Source: Antrihabitans stalactiti
GTDB taxonomy: Bacteria > Actinomycetota > Actinomycetes > Mycobacteriales > Mycobacteriaceae
Assembly: GCF_012932915.1 (NCBI RefSeq)
Contig: NZ_VCQU01000005.1
Location: forward strand, 422,394-486,393
Length of the DNA stretch: 64,000 nt
Direction: 5' to 3'
The notes below the pieces were generated by a model, which saw nothing but the letters and a program-made list of their open reading frames with translations, was not told the origin of the DNA and made no database searches. Position numbers and translations under genes: made by a program. Positions 26,931 to 37,466 of the stretch are shown piece by piece (position 1 is the first letter of the stretch; every line of letters begins with the position of its first letter).

Positions 26931-27204
26931 CTCGAAGTCACTCCCTCTGAGTTGGTCCCCCCGCGTGGCGGGATCCCTTGTATTGCCACGTCGTATTGCC
27001 GCGTGACCGTGACAACGCTTGGCGGCCAACCGAATCTTGGAATGCTTCTTCGACCCGCTGGGCCCTCGAACCACGGCTATCGCCCGGCCACCAATGCAGC
27101 AAACACGGCCCCGAACCCCGGAACCGTGTATCCACATATTTTAGCACGCATGATGGAGGTGCTGTTCAGACAACCGTCGCGGACCGATCACGATCCGTTT
27201 GCTC

Positions 27205-27636
27205 TCAGTCTGCCTTCAAATATGCGGGCGGATCGAAGCTACACCCGTACACGTCGCCGGCTGCCGGAGGCTGCGACGTGCGGACCGTCGAATTCACCTC
27301 GACCGTCCCATTCTCGGACGGGCCGACGTACACCTCGCGCCTACCGGTCTCGGTGCCGTCCTGCGACCGCGCGCGGATGATGCAGACAACGGCGCGGGAC
27401 GGATCCTTGCGAGTCACCGTGAACTTCATCGACAGAGTCGACGAGTTGACGGCATCGTAGGAAATCTCCTCGCTCGCCAGTTCCTGCGGACCGAATCGGA
27501 GGAATCCGAGATAGGCGATGCCGATGCCGATGAGGACGACAACAACGCCGAGCGCTATCGGAATCCACCGTGAGTGACGTGGGGGAGGTCCGTAGCGGTC
27601 CGCTGGTCTAGGGGGTATGGCAGAGGTCGGAACCAT
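27205..27636 (-). CDS. DUF4307-family membrane protein (Rv1081c-like)
   Basis: This 143-residue protein has a Pro-rich cytoplasmic N-terminus, one membrane helix (WIPIALGVVVVLIGIGIAYLG, about residues 24-44), and an extracytoplasmic beta-rich domain with two Cys (CIIRARSQ and YGCSF). It matches the DUF4307 pattern and the position of Rv1081c between greA and mca. Function is unknown. It is divergent from mca, so the short intergenic region must hold both promoters. Confidence 0.85.
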   Translation of the reverse strand: MVPTSAIPPRPADRYGPPPRHSRWIPIALGVVVVLIGIGIAYLGFLRFGPQELASEEISYDAVNSSTLSMKFTVTRKDPSRAVVCIIRARSQDGTETGRREVYVGPSENGTVEVNSTVRTSQPPAAGDVYGCSFDPPAYLKAD

Positions 27637-27716
27637 CGGGTGGAACTATAGGGGAGTGACCGACGGACCGCCGCTGCGGCTTGTCGAACAGTCCGATGCG
27701 AGAGGTGAACCGACAC

Positions 27717-28601
27717 GTGAGCGGATTTCGGCTCATGGCAGTGCATGCCCACCCGGATGACGAATCCAGCAAGGGTGCCGCCACCATGGCTCGCTACGCC
27801 GACGAAGGCAACGACGTCCTTGTTGTGACGCTCACCGGCGGCGAACGCGGCGACATCCTGAACCCGGCGATGGACGTTCCCGGTATTGCCGAGCGGATGG
27901 ACGAGGTCCGGCGCGAGGAAATGGCGGAGGCTGCCCGCATTCTTGGAGTACAGCAACGCTGGCTCGGGTTCGTCGATTCCGGTCTGCCGGAAGGCGACCC
28001 GTTGCCACCGCTGCCGGAGGGGTCGTTCGCGCTCGTCCCGTTGGAGGAATCGACCGAAGCGCTGGTGAAGGTCGTTCGCGAATTTCGCCCGCACGTGATG
28101 ATCACCTACGACGAGAACGGCGGCTATCCGCACCCCGATCACATTCGCTGCCACCAGGTTTCGATGGCAGCCTACGAGGCAGCCGGTCAGGCGGACAAGT
28201 TTCCCGACGCAGGGGAACCGTGGACGGTGAGCAAGATCTACTACACGCACGGCTTCCTGCGTCGCCGGTTGGAACTGTTCAAAGAGGAGTACGACCAGCG
28301 TGGTGCGCCGTTCCCGCTCCAGGAGTGGTACGACCGATGGCGTCCTGAACACGGCGACCTGATGTGCCGCGTGACGACGCAAATCCAGTGCGGCAAGTAC
28401 TTCTCGAATCGCGACGACGCATTGCGTGCACACGCGACCCAGATCGATCCGAACGGCCTCTTCTTCGCGATTCCGCTCGAGTTGCAGCAGCGGATCTGGC
28501 CGACCGAGGAGTACGAACTCGCGAAGACGCGGGTACGGACCTCGATTCCCGAAGACGACCTCTTCACGGGAATCAAACCTGACAACGAGGGCTCATCGTG
28601 A
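27717..28601 (+). CDS. mca: Mycothiol S-conjugate amidase
   Basis: The product is 294 residues from GTG 27717, preceded by GAGAGGTG. It is a zinc amidase of the MshB/Mca family. The metal site is HAHPDDES (about residue 10) together with HPDH (about residue 142), and [12 protein letters not shown] is conserved. Mca cleaves mycothiol S-conjugates to a mercapturic acid and glucosaminyl-inositol. It thereby detoxifies electrophiles and antibiotics in mycothiol-using actinobacteria. The counterpart is Rv1082, and the sequence is highly similar to what I recall of it. The stop overlaps the next start by 4 nt. Confidence 0.95.
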   Translation: MSGFRLMAVHAHPDDESSKGAATMARYADEGNDVLVVTLTGGERGDILNPAMDVPGIAERMDEVRREEMAEAARILGVQQRWLGFVDSGLPEGDPLPPLPEGSFALVPLEESTEALVKVVREFRPHVMITYDENGGYPHPDHIRCHQVSMAAYEAAGQADKFPDAGEPWTVSKIYYTHGFLRRRLELFKEEYDQRGAPFPLQEWYDRWRPEHGDLMCRVTTQIQCGKYFSNRDDALRAHATQIDPNGLFFAIPLELQQRIWPTEEYELAKTRVRTSIPEDDLFTGIKPDNEGSS

Positions 28602-28843
28602 CGTCGCTGCTGGCCTACGCCGTTCTTGCCGCGCCGAGCAACCCCCAGGGTCCGGAGTTCGGCAAGGCGTCGCCGATCGGTCTTGTCATCGTGTTGCTGC
28701 TGCTCGTGGGACTTGTGCTCCTGATCAGATCGATGAACAAGCGGATCAGGCGCCTGCCCGCCACATTCGACCCGCAGCGCCCCGAGCCCGACCAAGCCGC
28801 CGACGACGGCACCGACCCGGGCGCTGCCACCACCACGTCCTGA
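28598..28843 (+). CDS. Small membrane protein (Rv1083-like)
   Basis: This 81-residue protein starts at GTG 28598 and overlaps the mca stop (GTGA). It has a short N-terminal segment, one strong membrane helix ([17 protein letters not shown], about residues 27-43), a basic stretch (NKRIRRLP), and an acidic disordered tail. Conserved coupling to mca is as in Rv1082-Rv1083. Function is unknown. Confidence 0.8.
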   Translation: MTSLLAYAVLAAPSNPQGPEFGKASPIGLVIVLLLLVGLVLLIRSMNKRIRRLPATFDPQRPEPDQAADDGTDPGAATTTS

Positions 28844-28868
28844 GCATGAGCGGCGTACTTTCGAGATC

Positions 28869-29162
28869 ATGACGATTCGCGCAACGTGGAACGGCGTCGT
28901 GCTCGCCGAGACGGACGACACCGTGATGGTCGAAGGCAACCACTATTTCCCGAGGGAATCCCTGAAACCCGAGTACTTCAGCGACAGCAGCAAACACACT
29001 GTCTGCCCTTGGAAAGGGACGGCGTCCTACCTGTCGGTGAGCGTCGATGGTGCTCAAAACCGGGATGCTGCTTGGTATTACCCACAGCCGAAGAGTGCCG
29101 CGGCCAACATCGAGAACAGGGTCGCCTTCTGGCGCGGTGTCGTGGTCGAGCAGACTGCATAG
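28869..29162 (+). CDS. DUF427-domain protein
   Basis: The 97-residue product is a complete single DUF427 domain: ATWNGVVLAETDDTVMVEGN at the start, YFPRESL near residue 26, and HTVCPWKGTASYLSV near residue 43, ending VAFWRGVVVE. The family has a small beta-barrel fold, is widespread in actinobacteria, and has no proven biochemical role. The start is ATG 28869, 25 nt after the Rv1083-like gene, so it may be the last gene of that transcription unit. Confidence 0.88.
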   Translation: MTIRATWNGVVLAETDDTVMVEGNHYFPRESLKPEYFSDSSKHTVCPWKGTASYLSVSVDGAQNRDAAWYYPQPKSAAANIENRVAFWRGVVVEQTA

Positions 29163-29203
29163 ATGAATCGGCTCGGCAGTACTCGCTACCCTCGGTGGCG
29201 ACG

Positions 29204-29866
29204 TCAAGAGTTGCGCGGAGCGACCAGGCCTGCTTCATAGGCGAGAACGACGAGTTGGGCACGATCACGGGCATGGAGCTTGGTCATGGCCCGGTTTACG
29301 TGAGTTTTCGCGGTCAGCGGGCTGATGACCATGTGATCTGCGATCTCCGCGTTCGACAGTCCCGCGGCGACCAGGATCACTGCCTCCCTTTCGCGCGTGG
29401 TCAGCTCTTTCAGCCTCGTATCTGTGCTGCGGTTGAAGGGCTGCGAGACGTACCGGTTGATCAGTCGGCGCGTGATCGCGGGTGCTAGTAGCGCGTCGCC
29501 GCGGGCGGCGACGCGAATGGCATGTAAGAAGTCCTCCGGCCGAATGTCTTTGACAAGGAATCCGGCAGCGCCGGCGCGAAGCGCATCGAAGACGTATTCG
29601 TCCAAGCCGTAGTTGGTCAGAATGACGACGTGCACACCGGCAAGGGTCGGGTCTGCCGCAATACGCCGCGTCGCCTCGATGCCGTCGACAACCGGCATCT
29701 GAATGTCGATGAGCGCTATATCGGGGAGGTGCTGCCTGGCCAGCGCGACGCCCTCGGTCCCATCGGCAGCCTCACCCACGACCTCCATATCGTCCTCGAG
29801 GTCGAGGAGAGCGCGGAAACCGCTGCGAATCAGCGGTTGGTCGTCGACGAGCAGGACCCGGATCAT
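29204..29866 (-). CDS. NarL/LuxR-family response regulator
   Basis: The 220-residue regulator has a receiver domain with acidic pocket D8-D9, phospho-acceptor Asp54 in LIDIQMPVVDG, and a conserved Lys in FLVKDIRPE (about residue 105). A LuxR-type helix-turn-helix follows (LTTREREAVILVAAGLSNAE, about residue 150). It pairs with the upstream kinase, whose stop codon overlaps its ATG. The targets are unknown; the nearby divergent small membrane-protein gene is a candidate. Confidence 0.95.
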   Translation of the reverse strand: MIRVLLVDDQPLIRSGFRALLDLEDDMEVVGEAADGTEGVALARQHLPDIALIDIQMPVVDGIEATRRIAADPTLAGVHVVILTNYGLDEYVFDALRAGAAGFLVKDIRPEDFLHAIRVAARGDALLAPAITRRLINRYVSQPFNRSTDTRLKELTTREREAVILVAAGLSNAEIADHMVISPLTAKTHVNRAMTKLHARDRAQLVVLAYEAGLVAPRNS

Positions 29867-30987
29867 GGCAAATCCATGGGGAGTTCGGCTAGGACGGAGA
29901 ACCCGCCCTCGGTGCGTGGAGCGGCGTGCAGGCGACCACCGAGGGCGGTGACTCGTTCGCGCATCCCGAGCAGCCCGACGCCATGCTCCGGCATAGTTTC
30001 CGGCCTGGCTTTGCCGTCGTCGTCGACCCGTACGACCAAGGTGTCTGGACGGTAGTCGATACGGACCGTTGCCCTCTCGGCGGCGGCGTGCCGGGCAATA
30101 TTGGTCAGCGACTCCTGCACGATCCGGTAGACAGTTCGATCCACTGCGGCAGGGAGGTCCTGGCGTTGCCCTTCGACCGTCAACGTCGTGTTCAAACCCG
30201 TGGCCCGAGCGCGCTCCACCAATTCCGGGACTTGGCTGAGCCCTTGTCGAGTGGCGACCCCGTCATCGCGCAGCGCTTCCAGTGTCGCCCGGAGTTCCCG
30301 GGCCGCCTCGCGTCCGGCCTCCCGGATTGCCAGGAGTGATTCCGGCACGGCTTCGCCGCGTTTCTGGGCCACGTGGACTGCGGCCTCGGATTGCACTTTG
30401 ATGACCGAAATTTGGTGGGTGAGAGAATCGTGCAGCTCCCGCGCGATGTGTAGTCGCTCCTCGTCGGCGCGGCGTCGCGCAGTCTCGTCGCGCGTGCGCT
30501 CGGCTTCGTCTGCCCGCCGCTCGGCTTGCCGCACTGCTTCACCGGCAGCGCCGGCCGCGATCAGCCAGGCCAATTGGAGGGCACCCCGGGCCTGCGTGAA
30601 CGCCTCACCCAGGGACCAGGTGGCGTGCGCAGCCAACATCGCAAACGGAAGGGTTGCCAGCATGATCACCGAACCCGCTGCGGCGATGAGGCGGTGTCCC
30701 GCTCGTACCGTTGCATACACCGCGACGAGATACGCGACCGCGGGCACCTCGAAACCGATTGCCTGGTAACCCAATACGCACAGCCCGGTCATGGCCAGCA
30801 CGGTGACCGGAGCCCAACGGGCCGCAGCCAGCGCGAGCCCGCCGACTACCAACAGCGAATAGCCCAGCACGTCGAGATTCGTGGGGGAGTGCTGCCCTGA
30901 CAGTCCCGCGACCAGCAGGATGACCGCCACTCCGCCGGCGACCACCGAGTCTCCGATACGGAGCCGTACTGGCAGACGGCAACTCAT
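29863..30987 (-). CDS. Two-component sensor histidine kinase (HisKA_3 class)
   Basis: This 374-residue kinase has about five membrane helices in residues 15-150 and no large extracellular domain, then a short coiled linker. The phospho-acceptor is His186 in ARELHDSLTHQISVI. The C-terminal ATPase has an N-box (LTNIARHAAAERA) and the G-box HGVGLLGMRERVTALGG. This intramembrane-sensing layout is common for kinases responding to envelope stress. It overlaps the response-regulator gene by 4 nt. Confidence 0.94.
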   Translation of the reverse strand: MSCRLPVRLRIGDSVVAGGVAVILLVAGLSGQHSPTNLDVLGYSLLVVGGLALAAARWAPVTVLAMTGLCVLGYQAIGFEVPAVAYLVAVYATVRAGHRLIAAAGSVIMLATLPFAMLAAHATWSLGEAFTQARGALQLAWLIAAGAAGEAVRQAERRADEAERTRDETARRRADEERLHIARELHDSLTHQISVIKVQSEAAVHVAQKRGEAVPESLLAIREAGREAARELRATLEALRDDGVATRQGLSQVPELVERARATGLNTTLTVEGQRQDLPAAVDRTVYRIVQESLTNIARHAAAERATVRIDYRPDTLVVRVDDDGKARPETMPEHGVGLLGMRERVTALGGRLHAAPRTEGGFSVLAELPMDLP

Positions 30988-31203
30988 GCGTGCACCCTAG
31001 CTCGAAAACTAGGTGGGCAACTCCTGCTTACAGATGATCAATCGACTACTGCCGACGTAGTACTTCCGCGGCTTATACAGCGTCCGCAGCAGTCGGCTAC
31101 GGCATTGGAGGCATAGCGAATTGTCCACGCTCGCAAGATGATCAGCGTTGGTGGTTGGGGACATGATCAACGGACTCGAAATCGTTCGACGAAGGAGCAT
31201 CTC

Positions 31204-31620
31204 ATGTCCGTCCGTAATCTGCCCGCTGTCGTAGCAGCCGCTGTGCTCGGTGCTATCGCGCTGGCGGCGCCGGCCACAGCCGCGGCCGAGCAGACCGCAG
31301 TCAGTGGGATTACCTCCGGGCGAGTCGGGCCCACCATTACCGCGCTTGTGGGACTGATCGGCGTAGTAGTCGGCAGCCTGACCCTCGCCCGCGCCGGGCG
31401 TATCGGCACTGGCAATGCACGGCGAGGGGCGATTGTGGCGCTGGGCTCGGGGCTGATCAGCGTGGCTCTCGGTGGACTGTTCGCGGCCATGGCCGACGGT
31501 GGTCCCGGCACTGGTAACGGGATAGTGGGTGCATACGTAGCAGTCGTGTTGGGGCTGATCGGCCTCGTTCTCGGCGGTCTGACACTGAACCGCTCGCGCG
31601 CCGCCAGTCCCACCCGCTGA
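31204..31620 (+). CDS. Small membrane protein with signal peptide (DUF6223-like)
   Basis: The product is 138 residues from ATG 31204, with GGAG 8 nt upstream. A cleavable signal (AAVLGAIALAAPATAAAEQ) precedes three hydrophobic segments separated by short Gly/Arg loops. The family resemblance to DUF6223 is from memory and uncertain. It is divergent from the two-component system across a 216-bp intergenic region, so control by that system is plausible. No catalytic motif is visible. Confidence 0.7.
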   Translation: MSVRNLPAVVAAAVLGAIALAAPATAAAEQTAVSGITSGRVGPTITALVGLIGVVVGSLTLARAGRIGTGNARRGAIVALGSGLISVALGGLFAAMADGGPGTGNGIVGAYVAVVLGLIGLVLGGLTLNRSRAASPTR

Positions 31621-31701
31621 ACGCAACGACCGACATCGGGATCATGTGCAGACCATCTGCCGGGCCACCTTGTTTGCCTCGAGGTGTGGGAGGCTGGCTG
31701 T

Positions 31702-33705
31702 GTGAACCAATTGGGCAGTGCGACATCGCCGTACCTGCGTCAACACGCTGAGAACCCGGTCCACTGGTGGCAGTGGGGTGCCGAAGCACTCGCCGATGCC
31801 CAGCGTCGTGACGTCCCGATCCTGCTGTCCATCGGCTACTCCGCCTGCCATTGGTGCCACGTGATGGCGCACGAATCGTTCGAAGACCCCGCGACTGCGG
31901 CGGTGATGAACGAGTACTTCGTCTGCATCAAGGTGGACCGCGAGGAACGACCGGACATCGATGCGGTCTACATGAACGCGACCGTCGCCATGACCGGTCA
32001 AGGCGGCTGGCCGATGACCTGTTTCCTCACCCCAGATGCGGAACCGTTCTACTGCGGCACCTATTACCCGAAGACGCCTGCGCATGGCATGCCGTCGTTC
32101 ACTCAGTTGCTGAATGCGATTGCCGAGACGTGGCGCGACCGTCGAGCCGAAGTGTTCGAAGTAGCAACCGGCATCGTCGACGCGCTGCGCAAGAACAACG
32201 GCGGATTGCCGGCCGGATCGCTGGAGATCAGTGCCGCGCTCCTGGACCATGCGGTCTCGGCGGTGTTGCGTGACGAGGACCGCGAGCACGGCGGATTTGG
32301 TCGCGCACCGAAATTCCCGCCGTCGGCGTTGCTCGAAGGCTTGTTGCGTAGCTACGAACGCACCCAAAATTCACGTGTCCTCGACGCCGTGGACCGAACG
32401 GCTGCGGCGATGGCTCGTGGTGGGATCTACGACCAGCTCGCTGGCGGTTTCGCGCGCTACTCGGTCGACGCGTTCTGGGTGGTGCCGCACTTCGAGAAGA
32501 TGCTTTACGACAACGCGCTGCTCCTTCGTGCCTACGCCCACCTTGCCCGCCGGACCGATTCGCCTTTGGCCACTCGGGTGGCGGCCGAGACCGCGGGGTT
32601 CCTCCTCACCGACCTCGCGACCGACGAGGGGTGTTTCGCCTCGGCGCTCGATGCCGACACCGAGGGTGTCGAGGGTTCGACGTATGTCTGGACGCCTGCA
32701 CAGCTGGTCGAGACGCTGGGTGCGGACGACGGTCGGTGGGCTACGGACCTGTTCGCTGTGACCGAGTCGGGCACGTTCGAACATGGCAACTCAGTTCTGC
32801 AGCTACCGAAGGACCCCACCGATCCGGAGCGATTCGACCGGGTCACCGCGGCCATGCGAGCAGTACGTGCGACGCGGCCGCAACCCGGTCACGACGACAA
32901 AGTCGTCACGGCGTGGAACGGCATGGCGATCACCGCACTCGCCGAAGGCGGGGCGGGTTCGGGTCGCGCCGACTGGATCGACGCCGCCGCGAAGTGTGCT
33001 CGCTACCTGCTTGATTCACATGTCGTCGATGGACGCGTCCGCCGCGCATCACTCGGTGGTGTGGTCGGCGAGGCAGCGGGCGTCCTCGAGGATTACGCCT
33101 GGTTGGCGACCGGACTGCTCGCCTTGCACCAAGCCACCGGCCAACTCGACTGGCTCACCGAAGCGCAGCACATTCTCGATCGCGCCATGGCGCATTTCGC
33201 GGTCCCTGACGAACCAGGCAGCTGGTTCGACACCGCCGACGACGCCGAGGTACTGGTCGCCCGGCCCCGCGATCCGATCGACGGCGCCACCCCTGCGGGT
33301 GCGTCCAGCCTGGCCGAGGCGCTGCTGACCGCGGCAGCGTCGAGCGCGCCGGACAAGGCGTCTGCATACGGCGAGGCGGCCGCGGCGACGCTGCAAAAGG
33401 CTGCCGTGATCCTGGCCCGTGCGTCGCGGTCGGCTGGCCAGTGGCTCACCGTGGCGGAGGCCTATCTGCGCGGACCGTTGCAGGTCGCGATTGCCACGTC
33501 GAACGGCCGGACCGAGCTTCTCGACACCGCTCGTCGTGCCGCGCCCGGCGGAACCGTGGTGATTGCGGGTGCGCCTGATTCGGTGCCGTTGCTCGCAGAC
33601 CGACCGCTCGTCGACGGCTCTGCGTCGGCCTACGTCTGTCGAGGTTCCGTGTGCGATATGCCGGTGTCTACGTCCGCCGAACTGCGCTCTCTGCTGTTGC
33701 GATAG
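31702..33705 (+). CDS. Thioredoxin-domain protein of the DUF255/YyaL family (Rv1084-like)
   Basis: The product is 667 residues from GTG 31702, with GGGAGG upstream. The N-terminal 170 residues are a thioredoxin-like DUF255 domain with CHWCHVM (a CxxC, about residue 50), [11 protein letters not shown] and [11 protein letters not shown]. The remainder is an (alpha/alpha)6-barrel resembling N-acylglucosamine epimerases and glycosidases ([25 protein letters not shown]). No activity is established for the family. The counterpart is Rv1084. Its 3' end overlaps the convergent cyclase gene by 76 bp, antisense. Confidence 0.92.
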   Translation: MNQLGSATSPYLRQHAENPVHWWQWGAEALADAQRRDVPILLSIGYSACHWCHVMAHESFEDPATAAVMNEYFVCIKVDREERPDIDAVYMNATVAMTGQGGWPMTCFLTPDAEPFYCGTYYPKTPAHGMPSFTQLLNAIAETWRDRRAEVFEVATGIVDALRKNNGGLPAGSLEISAALLDHAVSAVLRDEDREHGGFGRAPKFPPSALLEGLLRSYERTQNSRVLDAVDRTAAAMARGGIYDQLAGGFARYSVDAFWVVPHFEKMLYDNALLLRAYAHLARRTDSPLATRVAAETAGFLLTDLATDEGCFASALDADTEGVEGSTYVWTPAQLVETLGADDGRWATDLFAVTESGTFEHGNSVLQLPKDPTDPERFDRVTAAMRAVRATRPQPGHDDKVVTAWNGMAITALAEGGAGSGRADWIDAAAKCARYLLDSHVVDGRVRRASLGGVVGEAAGVLEDYAWLATGLLALHQATGQLDWLTEAQHILDRAMAHFAVPDEPGSWFDTADDAEVLVARPRDPIDGATPAGASSLAEALLTAAASSAPDKASAYGEAAAATLQKAAVILARASRSAGQWLTVAEAYLRGPLQVAIATSNGRTELLDTARRAAPGGTVVIAGAPDSVPLLADRPLVDGSASAYVCRGSVCDMPVSTSAELRSLLLR

Positions 33706-35183
33706 CCGCGGTTGTCGGTCCAGCTCTTGGTCTCGTCCTCCCGGCCGCGCAGCCGCAGAATGCCATGTGGGACCCACAGGTCGCGCTCGTCCGATCGCGC
33801 GGCCTCGATCACCGGTTGACTGACGAGAATTCGCTGCCGGACCGCCTTTGCGGCCTCGGTCAGTCGGGCTGCCTCGTTCACCGGGTCGCCGATGACGGTG
33901 TATTCCAGCCGCGTTTTCGATCCGACATCGCCGGCGAACACCATGCCGCGGGCGACGCCGAGACCGATGTCGAGTTCTTCGGCGGCGAGTACTTCGTCGC
34001 GTATCCGTCGAGCCGCGCGCAGTGCACAGGTCGCGTCGTCGTCGAGTTCGATCGGCGCGCCGAAGATGCACAACGCCGCGTCGCCCTCGAATTTGTTCAC
34101 GAGCCCGCCGTTCACGGTCGTTGCGTCGACCACGATGCTGAGCAAGCGGTTGAGCTTGTCGACGAACTCGCGGGGCTCCAATTGGTGGGCGAGCGCTGTC
34201 GAGCCGACGACGTCGACGAACAACGCGGAGACTTCGCGCATATCGCCGGTCAGGTCCATCCCGCGGTCGATCGCGCGTTGCGCCACATGGGTGCCGACAT
34301 GCTGGCCGAACACGTCGCGCAGTCGATCACGTTCCCGCAAACCGGAGGCCATGTCGTTGAGTGCTGCCTCGACCAAACCGATTTCGCTGGTTGTCCGCAC
34401 AGGGACGACGACGTCGAGGTCGCCGTGTTCGATCTTCTGCAGTGACCGTCGGAGTGTGTCGAGTGGTTCGGCGACACTTTTCGCAAGGAACGCGGTAGCG
34501 GCATAACCGCTGATCAAGCCGAAGATCGCGAAGTACACGGCGCTGCGGATTCGTTCGTGCTGCCCAGAACCGGTGTCGGCGAGTACGAGGAGAACGCTGG
34601 CGATCGGGAGTCCGCTCGCCAACGCCCAGGTGATGCCGACGCGGACGAGGACCGAGGAGCTTGGATGGCCGACCGGGCGGACGACTTTCGCGACCATCGG
34701 GATCGCAGGCCGGATCACGCTGTCGACCACCAGGTACGTGAACCCTGCCGACGACAGGCCGCCGAGCGCGACGAGGATGACTGCGATTGCGTTGTCGCGC
34801 CCTGGCAGGAAAACCGCAAACAGCATGGCCTCGAGCACGATACCGGGCAGCCACAGCGAGCCTCCGAGCAATGCCGAGTCGAGCGGGAAGCGCAGGACCT
34901 TCTTGGCTTCGGATTCGTATGGCAGCCTGCCTTCGCACACCCAGCCGAGGGTGCGTCGGTGCATCGCCATGATCGTGGAGGTTCCGACGATCGACGCCAG
35001 AATTGCGTACACGGTGGTGATGATGATGATCGTGACCGCCGCGTCGCCGAGCCTGCTGAATACGCCGGTCAGGGTCAGTTCGACGAGAACCACGACGAGA
35101 CCCGCGATCGCACTGCCGAATGCGATCGACGCCATGCCGAACCGAGATTCGAGCATCCGGGTGCGGGCCCGCTCGAAATGCAT
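33630..35183 (-). CDS. Membrane-anchored class III adenylate cyclase with HAMP domain
   Basis: The 517-residue protein starts at ATG 35183, whose A is the last base of the MmpL stop (TGATG). About six membrane helices are followed by a HAMP linker ([20 protein letters not shown]) and a class III cyclase domain. The domain holds both metal Asp positions (FVDVVGS and EGDAAL), the ATP-selecting Lys and Asp ([18 protein letters not shown]), and the transition-state Asn/Arg. All six key residues are present, so activity is expected. It resembles the Rv1318c-Rv1320c/Rv3645 type. Confidence 0.92.
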   Translation of the reverse strand: MHFERARTRMLESRFGMASIAFGSAIAGLVVVLVELTLTGVFSRLGDAAVTIIIITTVYAILASIVGTSTIMAMHRRTLGWVCEGRLPYESEAKKVLRFPLDSALLGGSLWLPGIVLEAMLFAVFLPGRDNAIAVILVALGGLSSAGFTYLVVDSVIRPAIPMVAKVVRPVGHPSSSVLVRVGITWALASGLPIASVLLVLADTGSGQHERIRSAVYFAIFGLISGYAATAFLAKSVAEPLDTLRRSLQKIEHGDLDVVVPVRTTSEIGLVEAALNDMASGLRERDRLRDVFGQHVGTHVAQRAIDRGMDLTGDMREVSALFVDVVGSTALAHQLEPREFVDKLNRLLSIVVDATTVNGGLVNKFEGDAALCIFGAPIELDDDATCALRAARRIRDEVLAAEELDIGLGVARGMVFAGDVGSKTRLEYTVIGDPVNEAARLTEAAKAVRQRILVSQPVIEAARSDERDLWVPHGILRLRGREDETKSWTDNRGYRNSRERSSADVDTGISHTEPRQT

Positions 35184-37390
35184 CACTCCACCGTTCTCGG
35201 AAACCACCAGTTCCATCGGCCGAACAACCGCATCAGCGCGGGCACCATGATCAACCGAATCACGACCGCGTCGATGGCGATAGCGACGGCCAATGCGACG
35301 CCCATTTCTTTGAGTTCCAGCACGTCCGCGGTCGCAAAGCTCCCGAATACCACCACCATGATCGCTGCGGCCGCCGTGATCGGCCGTGCGGTTCGTGCAA
35401 TTCCATCTGCCACGGCGTCCTCGTTGTCGCGACTCGTATCCCAGCTTTCCTTCATCCTGCGGATGAGGAAAACCTCGTAGTCCATGGACAAACCGAACAG
35501 TACCGCGAAGACCATGATCGGTAGGAAGACCTGCAGAAATCCGGCGCTCTGGAAGTTCAGCAGTGACTCGCCGTAGCCCCACTGAAAGATCGCGACCGTG
35601 ATACCGAGCGCAGCTCCCGTTGCAAGCAGGTTCATCGCGATCGCTTTCACCGGCAGCAGCAGACTCCGAAACACCACGATGAGAAACAGCAACGAGATGG
35701 ACAGAACCAGCACCAGAACGATCGGGAACTTCGCCGTGATTTCGTGCGAGAGGTCGACGAATTCTGCTGTGGCGCCGCCGACTTGGATGTTCGGTCCGCC
35801 GAGTGCCGCGATTGCCCCGGCCTGCCGTCGAATGTCGTCGACGAGTCCGGTCGCCTCCGTGGAGTCGTAGGAGACCTTCGCGACTGCCGTGATCAATATT
35901 CGGCCGTCGTTGCGTTGCGGAATTGCCGCCGTCACCAACTCGTTGTGCGACAGCTCCACGCGGAATCGTTCGGCTTCGGCGGAGGCGTTGGCGTCGAGTG
36001 CGGTACCTCCGGGGCCGCTGACAAATATCTCGATCGGCGACAGCAGACCGGGCACGAACTCACGATCGATCACAGCGAGTCCATGCCCGACCGGGGTGTC
36101 AGCCAGCGCCGGAATGCCCTGGTCGATGCCGTAGCGAATGCCGGTGAGCGGCAGTGCAGCAAGCACGAGGAGCACTGCGGCGGCGCCGCCGAAAGCGATC
36201 GGACGTTTCATGACGGTCCGGGCCCAGCGCGCCCACCTGCCATCGTCGACGCTGGTGGGTCGTGTTTCCGCTGGTTGGAAACGCTTCGGCAACGCGCCTT
36301 TGTCGATCGCCGGACCGAGCGCGGCAAGCAACGCGGGTAACAGGGTCAGCGCGACCACGAGGGTGCACGCGACGGCGATCGAGACGCCGATCGCGATAGC
36401 GCGGAAAACCGGCGCCTGGACGACGACGAGCGCGCACAGCGAGATCATCACGATCAGCCCGGAGGCGACGATCGTCTTGCCTGCGGTCCGCAATGCGATG
36501 CCGATCGCCTCCGCGATCGGTTCCAGCTCGTCTCGTCGCGACACTCCGCGGCGGGTGAGTTCTTCGCGGAAACGGCTGACGATGAACATCGCGTAGTCGA
36601 TGCCGATACCCGTGCCGAGCATCGTGGCAATCGAGATGACGAGCGACGGCAAGGTCAGCATTGTCGTCAGGACGAACAGTGAGCCGATGCCCAGCAGAAT
36701 TCCGCCGATTGCGACGGCCATCGGCACCACGGCCGCGACCAACGCCCCAAGGGCAAGGACTAGCAGGATGAGTGCGACAGGCAAGCCGATCGCCTCCGCA
36801 CGTTGGATATCCGACGTTTCCACGGCGACGATCGCGGTCTGGATCGAGGAATAGCCGACGACGTTGATGTCGATTCCGTCGCCCGCAGCCGCTTTCATCG
36901 CCGGCTCCAGCCGCTTCGTCACCGTCGACCGCTCGCTCGGTCCGCCGTCGATGCCGACGATCGCAAACGCGGACTTGCGGTCGGCCGAGAATTGCATGGC
37001 TGGGTTGCCGTCGGAAGGTCCGACCACGCCGGCGACGCCGTCGATGGTTCGGGCCGCCGCCACGGCGCGGTCCACGACGGTGCGACCCGCACCGGAGTCG
37101 AGCGGTTGCGTTGCCGAACTGAACACGATCGCGTCCTGTTCGGCGCCGACCTGCGGAAAGTATTCGGTGATGCGATGGTCGACCTCGGTGGATTCGGCTC
37201 GGTCGGCTGTGAAATCGGGGGCCGACAGGCGTGCCTCCAATTGGGTGTAGGCCGCCGCGCACGCAACCAGCAGGACCGCCCAGATCGCCAGTACTTTCCA
37301 ACGATGTGTCGTGATGATGGCGGCCCAGCGCATCGCCAACGTCGCGGAGCCGGGCAGTGCGGGCTCGGTCGTCTCGATCTGTACCGCCAT
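35183..37390 (-). CDS. MmpL-family RND transporter
   Basis: The 735-residue transporter has two repeated halves. Each has an N-terminal helix, a porter domain and a five-helix bundle, about twelve helices in total. The proton-relay motifs are GTGIGIDYAMFIVSRFREEL (about residue 262) and FGLSMDYEVFLIRRMKE (about residue 645). MmpL proteins flip or export envelope lipids or drugs. The substrate is not evident. It is divergent from a TetR gene with a 25-bp palindrome between, and it is coupled to the cyclase gene downstream. Confidence 0.93.
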   Translation of the reverse strand: MAVQIETTEPALPGSATLAMRWAAIITTHRWKVLAIWAVLLVACAAAYTQLEARLSAPDFTADRAESTEVDHRITEYFPQVGAEQDAIVFSSATQPLDSGAGRTVVDRAVAAARTIDGVAGVVGPSDGNPAMQFSADRKSAFAIVGIDGGPSERSTVTKRLEPAMKAAAGDGIDINVVGYSSIQTAIVAVETSDIQRAEAIGLPVALILLVLALGALVAAVVPMAVAIGGILLGIGSLFVLTTMLTLPSLVISIATMLGTGIGIDYAMFIVSRFREELTRRGVSRRDELEPIAEAIGIALRTAGKTIVASGLIVMISLCALVVVQAPVFRAIAIGVSIAVACTLVVALTLLPALLAALGPAIDKGALPKRFQPAETRPTSVDDGRWARWARTVMKRPIAFGGAAAVLLVLAALPLTGIRYGIDQGIPALADTPVGHGLAVIDREFVPGLLSPIEIFVSGPGGTALDANASAEAERFRVELSHNELVTAAIPQRNDGRILITAVAKVSYDSTEATGLVDDIRRQAGAIAALGGPNIQVGGATAEFVDLSHEITAKFPIVLVLVLSISLLFLIVVFRSLLLPVKAIAMNLLATGAALGITVAIFQWGYGESLLNFQSAGFLQVFLPIMVFAVLFGLSMDYEVFLIRRMKESWDTSRDNEDAVADGIARTARPITAAAAIMVVVFGSFATADVLELKEMGVALAVAIAIDAVVIRLIMVPALMRLFGRWNWWFPRTVE

Positions 37391-37415
37391 GAACTGACCC
37401 TACGGAGGACCTTCG

Positions 37416-37440
37416 AAACCTGCAAGTGACTGTCAGGTTT
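37416..37440. promoter_or_regulatory. Probable TetR operator between mmpL and tetR genes
   Basis: AAACCTG-N11-CAGGTTT is a perfect 7-bp inverted repeat spanning 25 bp. It is placed 26 nt from each divergent start codon. Size and position are typical of TetR-family operators that control a transporter and the regulator together. Confidence 0.6.
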
Positions 37441-37466
37441 GTGGTGCCGGGCGTACGCTGGATCGA

